16,765 nucleotides of DNA, from NCBI GenBank assembly GCA_025769875.1, contig JAGFNK010000997.1, positions 1 to 16,765 of the forward strand, written 5' to 3'. A program made the position numbers and the translations under genes. The notes beneath the pieces are model-generated. The model worked only from the letters and a program-made list of their open reading frames with translations, was not told where the DNA came from and did no database searches. This document shows, piece after piece, positions 8,667 to 16,039 of this stretch; position 1 is the stretch's first letter; every line of letters starts with the position of its first letter. The stretch comes from Russula earlei (lineage: Eukaryota; Basidiomycota; Agaricomycetes; Russulales; Russulaceae).

Positions 8667-8992
8667 CCGTCGTGATAGTACAGCACGACAACTCTCACGC
8701 CGTCGTTGAAGAAATGATCGATATCACCGGCACGAACCCATAAATTGACGATACTAAGAGAGATTGTAGTTACGCACACAAAATAACCAAGACGCAGACA
8801 AGACCTAGTAGTACAGTGATGAGAATTGGAGTCTGACTAGAGGTAAAGTAAAAAAAAGATCGAAAGGAAACAAGGGTCGAAACAGAGGCAAAGATGCATA
8901 ATAAGGCAAGAGAAGAGTTGGCACACAGGAACGTAAGGTATCGCCATGAGCTTGAAATATCTCCGAATAGCGTGATCCAATCGGTATCCTTA
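8667..8992 (-). other. 3' flank of the lectin-like gene
   Basis: This is the region after the TAG at 8993-8995 on the minus strand. Short minus frames through it (8770-9092) are extensions of the last exon in wrong frames. A small hairpin GTCGTG...CACGAC lies at about 8669-8690. No poly-A signal stands out. Confidence 0.4.
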
Positions 8993-11207
8993 CTAGGCCC
9001 TTTGGAATCTCCACAGGTGTGCTGCATATCCTGTACGCTTCTTCGCAATAGTGAACTACAAATGAAGATTCAGTATATGATGGCCCAGGCATGAGTTCAG
9101 GAATATTTACATAATCCTTTCCTCCCCAATTCTTGTATATATCGCCAGACAGAACAACTTGAAGGTCACGGGAGTCACAAATACTGGATGTAGTAGAAGT
9201 TGAACAAAGAGCGAGACGAAAGAACGAACATCAGCGGAAAACGTACTAGTAACAGTAGTCTCCCTTTTGATCTGTTTGGCGCTCCATTGCCCACCTGTTC
9301 CACCCCCATTCCGCGTTTGTCATGAGGGCGATATGAGACGGGGGTTTCAGGTCGTTAATCTGCTGTGGCCCTCTGAGGGTGCCGCCGTTTGACAGTTCGA
9401 ATTCAGCACTTCCGTTAATATATTTGAGTTGAAACTGCTCATCAATAGTATGAGATGTGTTTCATAAGTCTGGAGAAACAAGACTGACCGCACTGCCATC
9501 CCGACGATTATACAACTGGTCTGCCTGTACATCACGGTAAACATATTCGCCTGTCGCCACATTTTGCAACTTGTAACGGCCATTTGGAATTTCAGGATAG
9601 GGATTAACGCTATAACGGGGAGGTGGAGGACCATCATAGCGTCGTGGAAGTGAAGCTGTAGGCTCTGGAACCGTACTAAGTGGTGCTGCTGAAACTGTGC
9701 CCGAATGCCGCTCGAATTTCCACAGATGCCGTTTATATCCAGGACGCTTCTGTGTGATATTGAGCTAGAAATAACAATTGATCAATCACGATAATGTATG
9801 AGCGTTCTCTGGATTATCTACACAGTTATGCCCCAAATCATTCGACTTGGCGTCCCCAGTGATCACAAACTGAGGGTAACTGGAGTCACAGATACTATAA
9901 CATAGAATGAAGTAATGTTGAGACAGAATGTATTAGAGAACATACTAATAAGAGGAACCACCATTTGGATCCGTGTAGCGCTCCAACACCCATCTGTTCC
10001 AATGGTTCATACCAGATACACCGCGGTCCAAAGTATCACCCCAGGAAACCAGCCTCTGGTTGGCCATGGTCAACGTTAGCTCACAATTACTTGTGTCAGT
10101 ATAGGTAAGCGTGACCTGCTCAACAGAGGCGTAAGGTGACTTTCATAACCCAAGCAGCGTGACAAGGCTGACCTGATCACTGATGGAAGTGCCTGGATGA
10201 TGGAGCCCTGTAAAAGTACTATTACTGCATAACCACGTCCAAGTCCCAGCATTGCGTAATATATATACACCGGCTGCGATTTCAGGACAACCAACGACTT
10301 CATGATAACGAGGAGGAGCAAGACTATCATCATTTGGAGACGGATCATCTGGAACAAAGGCGGAAGATCCGGACGTCTGAGCTGAGGATTTTGATTTTGA
10401 ATCCGAGGCTGAGGCTCCCGAAACCTTTGTCACACGCCACTTCCTATTCTGCGGAAATACCTGTAAAACAAAGTAGCATGCAAGTGCGACGATGAGAAGC
10501 AGAATCGAACGCTCGTCACTAGTAGCTTGCGACCTACATTCTTGTTTGAAGCCTTTACTTCGATAAAACTGGCCTGAAGTACAAAGGGTGAGCGTTACTA
10601 TCCACGACAGCAAGCGATACGATACCCTTTCTTCGTCATCCACGATGAGGAATATTTCGCGGTTATACTTAGTTCCTTCAGAGGCAATGCTTTACAAGAG
10701 CGTAGGTGCACCGAAGTTTTCGAGAAGATGGAGGTGACTCACGTGTACACACCCTCACCCTTGACTTCTTTGATTAACCAAGACCTCCCCACATTAAAGT
10801 CACCGTCGTCGTCATCGTCGTCATCGTCGTCGTCCTTGTCATCAGTTTCATCGTCTTCATCGTCATCATCTCCATCTTCTTCGAGATCCTCAGCGACGGC
10901 GACGACCTTCTTGGTGTCCAGATCAACAGTTAGGTACCGTGGATAACGATCCGTTGCGGCATTCACGATCCTGTAGGTCCGTTCTTCTTCGTCGTAATCA
11001 ACGAAGATCCACTATGAATGAAGAAAGCCTGAGTGAGTCGATAGTCATGTCTGCTGCGATCAATCTCACCTGTTGTTCGAGGCAGTCATCACCCTTCAAA
11101 CTCTGCAGAAGGATTGTTTTCGTGTCAACGTCGCGCAGTTTGAGATAGGTATCTGTGTCTGCGCTCTGGATGCGGTACGGTACATCTGCGACGGGAGCGA
11201 ATTTCAT
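8993..11207 (-). CDS. Ricin-B-fold (beta-trefoil) lectin-like protein, 11 exons, ~545 aa
   Basis: Minus-strand exons: 11207-11070, 11011-10743, 10689-10626, 10573-10538, 10460-10173, 10115-9946, 9894-9822, 9764-9489, 9434-9247, 9183-9111, 9055-8993; 1638 nt, 546 codons with TAG. All ten introns are GT-AG (51-77 bp); intron 2 uses the weak acceptor TAAAG. Residues 1-180 form a trefoil-like region with QxW-type ends QQWIF (W47), RSWLI and RKWRV (W177), and an Asp-rich insert at about 87-115. Two ~140-residue modules follow (228-366 and 403-545). Each opens with PPRY...PEI..G and contains WNRW..ER and YYICDS, ending GY..HLW.F. Beta-trefoils of this type usually bind sugars; ligand and location are unknown. 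No signal peptide or transmembrane segment is seen, so cytoplasmic is likely. There is no ricin A-chain-like catalytic domain, hence no toxin call. Confidence 0.8.
10800..10885 (-). repeat. GAY/GAS trinucleotide tract encoding an Asp-rich insert
   Basis: Plus strand (TCG/TCA/TCC)n. On the coding minus strand it is GAC/GAT with a few GAA, giving residues ~87-115 of the lectin-like protein, with ten consecutive Asp (106-115). It stays in frame inside exon 2, between VDLDTKKVVAVAEDL and DFNVGRSWLIKEV. A triplet tract of this kind is expected to vary in length between strains. Confidence 0.85.
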
Positions 11208-11330
11208 GGGGAAGATGTGGATGCATGGGAGGCAGTGGGCCTTTTAAAGGTATAGAATCCTAGATCTGATAAAAATGTTGACGCCTGATAATCTAACCTG
11301 GGCGTTACGCCAGACCGTATCAAGGACATT
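11208..11330 (-). promoter_or_regulatory. Short promoter of the lectin-like gene
   Basis: Only ~123 bp lie between the lectin ATG (11207) and the inverted repeat of the neighbouring element. A TATA-like CCTTTAAAAGG sits at about 11238-11248, roughly 31-41 bp upstream of the ATG. A small palindrome GGCGTTACGCC is at 11301-11311. If the element inserted here, it displaced older upstream regulatory DNA. Confidence 0.4.
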
Positions 11331-11350
11331 CATCAGGAAAAACCTCCCGC
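11331..11350 (+). repeat. Left terminal inverted repeat, 20 bp perfect
   Basis: CATCAGGAAAAACCTCCCGC, followed by GCTAGCGAGAG. Its reverse complement is at 13875-13894. Confidence 0.85.
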
Positions 11351-11741
11351 GCTAGCGAGAGTAATGCGAAGTAAGTCAAAGATAATGTGCGATAAGGAGT
11401 AATAAGTGCCAAATAAGTGTCAGTAGACAGCTGATCAATTGGGGGTTGGGGCAGATAAGTGTCAATAACATCAATAACTGTCAGAAGCCTGGCGAGTAAT
11501 GCCCGATCAATCTGGGGGGTCAGGCGGATGTACTTCTTTGGTAACAAAATTGAACTATCAGTAGTGAGTAACCAACGCTAAGTGCAATAGTGCGCACTAA
11601 CGTGCAATAATACTGTGTTGGAACTAGCAATACATAAATAACTTTCAATAGTCTCGCAATAACTGTCATTACTATGCAAATTGCAGGTAGCTAAGCCTAT
11701 TTGCAAAAGGATTGATATAGAATGTGTGGCAATGCTCCAGA
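11351..11741. promoter_or_regulatory. Left subterminal region and upstream DNA of the DUF6532 gene
   Basis: No gene is supported. Short words recur: ATAAGTGYCA (near 11400, 11413, 11454), CAATAACTGTCA (about 11471 and 11656), GATAA (11380, 11391, 11453) and GTGCAATA (11583 and 11601). Minus frames at 11320-11547 and 11578-11823 have no recognisable content and overlap the inverted repeat or the gene. Such subterminal repeats are typical of transposase-binding regions in DNA transposons; here that is inferred. Confidence 0.4.
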
Positions 11742-13486
11742 ATGGTAAAGGGAGATGCTGATCACCCCAGCTCTGCCAATTTGGCTGTGCAGCCAACCTA
11801 TACCCCACTTGTGAAGAAGGCACGAAAGTCCAGTGTGCCGCAGAAGTCTAGTGTGTCACATGGTATCATAGATGTTGCATGTGTTGACTTGGACACAAAG
11901 GTCTTGGATATCAAGGAGGGAATGATGATTGCGGGGGCATTGCCATGCCCATGCCAAGGAGGTTGGAGCGAAGTGCGTGCATATGCTGACAAATAAGGTT
12001 TGTCACCAAACAAACAAACCACTGATGGTTCGTTTTGTTTCTCCCCAGTGTCCGCTTTCTATGGTGATAGTGGTGGTGCACATGCCCATCGTCTTGTAAC
12101 CAAACCTGTTGAAACTGAAACCACTGGTGACAATAGCAACCCAGAGTCAGAGACTGACTGGCTTGAGGACCTGGAGTCCACCCAGCAACCGTCCATGAAA
12201 TGTTCTGAGGCAATGGTAATTAAGGTATGTCTGCAACATCATTTTATCTCTTCTAAAACTCAAAGCTGTTCATGTAGAGACTGTCATGGTCAGCTTCAGT
12301 TGCCCCTCCCGGGCCTTCTGCCTCAAATGGTGCACCGCCTGGCAGCCAAACTTGGACAACTGATGACGTTCCATCTTCTCGAGATTGTCAAAGCAGTGCT
12401 ACTGCTTTGGCTTCTGAATTTCACTGGCCCGCTGACACCGATCTCATACTTACTCCAGATTCAAACAAGGTAACACTGTCTAAGCAATGCCCACTAATTT
12501 GCCTCATCCTTCAAGACGCAGTGGATAGTGTTCAAGCCAGTTTGCTCATTGATCACGCATTCCCTGATGCCCCTACTGTTCTCGCAGTGATAAAGGCTGC
12601 TCTTTTATCAGCTGCTTCTTCCCGTCCCGGTTCCTCATTCATCCATTGGCGCCTCCAGTCTGATCACGAATACGTGACTAAAATTATCCCTGTGGTAAGT
12701 TCCTCAACCAGAGAGATGGCATTACTGACAGAATCAACAGCTGCATGGTCGCGTCCCCCTTTTCCAACATGAAGCCAAAGAATGCTACACTACCATCATC
12801 TCGGCTGAGTTGTCAGCCATCCCATCAAAGGCATCAATCATTGCCATTGTTGAGAAGCAGTTAACAGATTACAACTATATGTTTCCAACCAGCAAAAGTG
12901 TAAGTGGACTTATTCTTATTTGATACCATCTAATGTGTGGTTAGGTTTCGTCAAACTTTGGTCTCATAATGCACTCACGTCCCTATCGGAATATGCGGAT
13001 CATCAATGTGATTCACGATTTGTATTTTGCCGGAGGTGTTAACTCCATTGTGAGTAAATTTGGACACCGCTTTCCGACACATCAAGACACCCTTGGGGTG
13101 ATGACGCGTGAAGTGCCAATACCAATGGTCGCATTGGTAGCAATGGTGGTAAGTCTAGTTTAGTCTTGTCTTTGAAATTTGTTCTAACTATATATGTAGC
13201 TCTATGCTGCCCTGCATGAGTGGCATACCGGTGTCCACCAGGCCATGGACTTTTCAGCCAATGCATACCTTGATGTCTATTGTGGCCATATTGGCACATT
13301 CAACCATATCCAGGAGCATCATGGCAATGCGTTCCACATGATGATGGCGGATATTTTTACAAAAGCCCAGTGAGCAATCAAATCATGCTATACTTTGTTT
13401 AACTAATCTACCTTCGCAGCAGCACTTCAGCGTTGAGAACCTTGGTCCCAATTGCTGGACTCAACCTTGAAGAACTCAACAATTGA
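11742..13486 (+). CDS. DUF6532-domain protein, 7 exons, ~475 aa
   Basis: Proposed exons: 11742-11976, 12049-12224, 12278-12694, 12741-12899, 12945-13148, 13200-13369, 13420-13486; 1428 nt, 476 codons with TGA. Introns are 45-72 bp. The first ~200 residues are a variable, polar N-terminus (KKARKSS basic patch, Asp/Glu/Thr-rich middle, Pro/Ser/Gly linker). The DUF6532 core follows: LQDAVDSVQASLLIDHAFPD, IHWRLQSDHEYVTKI, GRVPLFQHEAKECYTTII, EKQLTDYNYMFPTS, RPYRNMRIINVIHDLYF, the hallmark-like REVPIPMVALVAMVLYAAL, and FHMMMADIF. The family is abundant in Agaricomycetes and has no known function. Exon 1's donor is the weakest part (GTGCAT at 11977; GTTGGA at 11962 is the alternative), and the start ATG is simply the first in frame after a stop at 11718. 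An apparent GTAACA...CAAG intron at 12470 is not used, because splicing it would break the frame. Confidence 0.78.
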
Positions 13487-13874
13487 GCAAGCTCACACCG
13501 TCCTTGGTCCCTCAAACCAACGGTGACATTATACCCACTCATATTGTTCTCTTGGACAAATTATCGTTCTCGTACATCTACACTTGATTTTAGTTTGGCA
13601 TTGTAAAATGCCTACATTAGTATTCCTGTCATAGCATAGCTGAATGGACTGTGAAGTTATTGCGCTATTATCAGCACTTATTATCAATCATGTCATGAAC
13701 TATCTAATCCAAAATTATAGAACAAGAACCATGAATTATCATAATAGCAAAATTATTATCCATAATGACGATAATGGTTGATAAAATTATTGGGGGTAAA
13801 CTGGCGACGATAATTTCAGTTTTTGATAAATGACACTAGTGAGGGATAATAAGTGCTAATTATCTCTAGCCAGT
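13487..13874. other. 3' flank of DUF6532 gene and GATAAT-rich right subterminal region
   Basis: From about 13660 to 13865 the motif GATAA(T) or its complement ATTATC occurs about ten times on both strands (for example near 13669, 13680, 13736, 13755, 13770, 13810, 13846, 13858). The density increases toward the right inverted repeat. No gene is seen. Confidence 0.5.
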
Positions 13875-13894
13875 GCGGGAGGTTTTTCCTGATG
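13875..13894 (-). repeat. Right terminal inverted repeat, 20 bp perfect
   Basis: GCGGGAGGTTTTTCCTGATG, the exact reverse complement of 11331-11350. Confidence 0.85.
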
Positions 13895-14324
13895 TTGTTG
13901 TCCAAAATGGGCTATGAGTCACAAAATCAGGACGCTCAATGTCTGTCGAACTTTAAAGGGCCTACGATAGTTGACTCCTTATCGCTGGCAAGGTGAGAGA
14001 ATCCCTCTCCATGTGACATGGACAGCTGATGGGAAATTCTTCAGCTTCAATAGTGCTTCGATCAGAGGTACTGAGGGCTTTCTATCGGCGTTGACCAATG
14101 TCACTTATGTATCTTGACATTGGCCAACAAACCAGGTTGCCGAGTGGGAGAAATGCAACGACGTTGATATGACTCGGAGGGATGTTGGACTGACTTGGCT
14201 ATGCATCTGGATGGTAAGGAATTGTTGTGCCCGACTGGCCCACCTCACTCACATTTTCATAAAGATCTTATCCACCATATAACGTACTGTCAATATGTTT
14301 TTTTATTATTATGCTTTCACAACA
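13895..14324. other. Intergenic, contains one strong hairpin
   Basis: TTGACCAATGTCA and TGACATTGGCCAA (about 14093-14131) pair at 12 of 13 positions around an 11-base loop. No coding frame over 60 codons is present. The sequence may be decayed coding DNA, but I could not identify it. Confidence 0.4.
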
Positions 14325-14755
14325 GACAGGAATGGATAAGTCCAGTCCACTAAAACTCAACTCAGTGGTCAATAAAGGTGAAATATATTGACCACTGAAT
14401 TGACTCAGCTCAGATTACAAATTATTTTAAAACAATTGATTGATTTGTTGCCCTCTCCTCATGCATTGCATTATTGTAAATATGTCAACCCAAACAATTA
14501 GAACTTAGTCAAATGCTTAAGAGAGGGCAGCTCAGTTCCCAAGTTATGTAACCTAAGATGCAACATGAGTTGCCCCGAATCACCAGGGGATCATATACAC
14601 TTAATTTGCCTGATCAATTTAGCCTTAGCAGACTCGGATAAACTTAACACAATGGCATATGTTAATACATGGATTTATATTGAATAAATTGAGACATAAA
14701 GTGCATCCACAAATATGACACCAAATTTTAAATAGGAATGGTCTACTCATTACAT
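14325..14755. mobile_element. Diverged relative of the 390 bp foldback element (half copy)
   Basis: The start (GACAGGAATGGATAAGTCCAGTC) corresponds to the terminus at 8277. ACTCAACTCAGTGGTCAATA matches 8308-8327. Further in, ATTACAAATTATTTTA corresponds to 8366-8380 and AATAGGAATGGTCTACTCAT (14731-14750) to 8429-8449. Only one arm is represented, and the middle is expanded with unrelated AT-rich DNA. It also has private hairpins: TCAGTGGTCAATA/TATTGACCACTGA (about 14361-14397), and TGCCCTCTC/GAGAGGGCA about 70 bp apart. Confidence 0.6.
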
Positions 14756-15400
14756 GGCGATAATCGGCCAATGGGGATCAATCGCCTCGATGACAGAGAC
14801 TGACCACACAGATTAAACTCAACGCAAAGATCTGGGCTTTACATTTTGTTACAATTTTACTTGAGCCAAATAATATAGTTAGCATTCTTATAATTGAATC
14901 TTGTTTGTATTTTCCCACTAAGAACCAAGTCTGTGTTGAATGCAGAGGGCGATGGCTTGCTGAGTTCGCGAAAACACACACAAAAGAAGGGACAAAACAG
15001 GTCTCTTGTTCTGAGGTGTAACTAGAGTGTTTACATACAAGATGCGATCTATGAGAGAGGGGGATATTGGGGGATTGGGGAGACAGAAAGACACGAGTTG
15101 GGAGTGCGATACATGGATGTGGAACAAGACGAGCCAGAGCAATGAGCTGCAAAATGAGGCATAAGTACGAATCTGGAACAGTATCATTGACTCAGGTAAA
15201 CAAAACCAATCAGTAACAAGCGAGTCAAAGGGAACAAACGGAGTTGGAGGCCAAGTAACTAGGGAGTCTGAATTCATAGCAAGACAGAAACTGAGGAGTA
15301 GTGTATGAAGGGTCCACAAAGCGATGATGATAGAAATCATCGGGGCACTGAGCCCTTGCATCCGACTGTGGTGACAACAGTGAAAGGCAGCAGAGCACAT
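14756..15400 (-). mobile_element. LTR-like segment, minus orientation
   Basis: On the minus strand CTTGTATGTAAACACTCTAG (plus about 15025-15044) resembles the TATA-region sequence CTTGTATATAAAACACCCTAG at 3025-3045, followed by TTACACCTCAGAACAAGAGACC and a pyrimidine-rich leader. Upstream (plus 15340-15385) there is TGTTGTCACCACAGTCGG, a possible LTR start. The minus frames over it (14778-15152, 14918-15478) show only hydrophobic, low-complexity content and overlap each other. The class and borders are not certain. Confidence 0.35.
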
Positions 15401-15479
15401 CTTAGTGGTCACGGCGAGGCAATGCAATGAAAGAGGGTCGAGAGCTGGCTGGGCAGCGGAGGTGGAACCGGTACACAAT

Positions 15480-15730
15480 GAAAGAGAGTTGAGAGCAATG
15501 ACACAGGGCTGGAATGGGATGCCGCCTTACAGCGGGACACTGTGTGATGATGTACTAAAGAATTACCCTGGACAGCCTTGTGAGACAGCCGACGAGCTAT
15601 ACCTGGAAAGTGAAGATCCTTTTGGTGGATATCATCCTCTACGCTTTTTGTTGAATGATAGACCCTTTGCTACACAGCTATCATCTTTAGCCTTGCGCTT
15701 GCAGCAGCCCCTGCTAAGGTGTGAAACGGG
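15480..15730 (+). pseudogene. Unrecognised coding-like fragment, faintly kinase C-lobe-like
   Basis: Within the open frame 15405-15869, the stretch GWNGMPPYSGTLCDDVLKNY, then PGQPCETADELYL and DPFGGYHPLRF, looks more protein-like than its surroundings. The pattern SGT...DDVL....P....ADELY is loosely like the loop after the activation segment in some basidiomycete protein-kinase-like families (SGT..FASDDVL....DDLYSL). No catalytic loop or DFG is present, and both sides run into repeat sequence. If the reading is right it is only a relic exon piece; an unrelated chance frame is equally possible. Confidence 0.2.
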
Positions 15731-15870
15731 TAACCCCCGGGTAAATTTTCCTGAACCCCTACCCGTACCCGTGAACACTGTACCCTTACAGATAAAGGGT
15801 ATGGTTTCACCGTACATCGCTCGGGTTCACTGTTACTGGTACGGGTTCTATAATAACCACGGTATGTAAG
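15731..15870. repeat. Imperfect inverted repeat built from ACCCGTACCCG words
   Basis: GAACCCCTACCCGTACCCGTGAACA (about 15753) faces GGGTTCACTGTTACTGGTACGGGTTC (about 15823-15849) in reverse complement, with GGGTAACCCCCGGGTA just upstream. It resembles the ends of small DNA elements; no boundary or target duplication could be set. Confidence 0.4.
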
Positions 15871-16039
15871 AAAAAACTGCGGGTTTCACATATGTATCAC
15901 TAGCTAGTAAAAGAAAAGAAGTACATAGTATAACTAATCAAGCGAAATGTTCTTTTTCGACGACACTGCAGCCAACACATCATCAAACACAAGGAGACCG
16001 CAATGGGCCCAGGAACCAAAGCTGTTACGGTGTCGCAGC
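15871..16039. other. Short unassigned stretch next to an LTR
   Basis: No gene. On the minus strand TGGTTCCTGGGCCCATTGCGG (plus ~15999-16019) lies a few bases beyond GACACCGTAACA, which is the layout of an LTR end followed by a tRNA primer-binding site. Only this position and the TGG start support that, so it is tentative. Confidence 0.25.

Larger units (their letters stand above)
11331..13894 (+). mobile_element. Putative ~2.56 kb TIR element carrying a DUF6532 gene
   Basis: A perfect 20 bp inverted repeat, CATCAGGAAAAACCTCCCGC, stands at 11331-11350 (plus) and 13875-13894 (minus). Similarity extends inward with gaps (GCTAGCGAGAG on the left, the complement of ACTGGCTAGAG on the right) and outward to a shared GGACA. 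Between the repeats lies a complete DUF6532 gene (11742-13486). The subterminal DNA on both sides is rich in GATAA/ATTATC words, as in many DNA transposons. No transposase is encoded, and no exact target-site duplication is apparent. I infer a non-autonomous unit with gene cargo; two chance copies of an unrelated 20-mer are unlikely but a related solo repeat on each side is possible. Confidence 0.55.

Noticed and set aside
9435..10172. In-frame TGA codons as selenocysteine or readthrough sites in the lectin modules
   Set aside because: Both lie within paired introns having proper GT and AG ends that restore module alignment when removed. Fungi of this group are not expected to use selenocysteine, and no insertion element was seen.
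10143..10643. 166-codon minus ORF taken as a separate gene
   Set aside because: It runs through two introns (10625-10574, 10537-10461) of the lectin-like gene and ends at the stop inside the next intron. Its C-terminal half is exon 5 of that gene.
8993..11207. Ricin-like toxin
   Set aside because: Only carbohydrate-binding-type beta-trefoil modules are present. There is no RNA N-glycosidase domain and no secretion signal.
12470..12515. Intron GTAACA...TTCAAG in the DUF6532 gene
   Set aside because: Removing it changes the frame, and the unspliced sequence (TLSKQCPLICLILQDAV) fits the family.
14918..15478. 186-codon minus ORF as a gene
   Set aside because: It overlaps another frame, has low-complexity hydrophobic content, and lies over LTR-like sequence.
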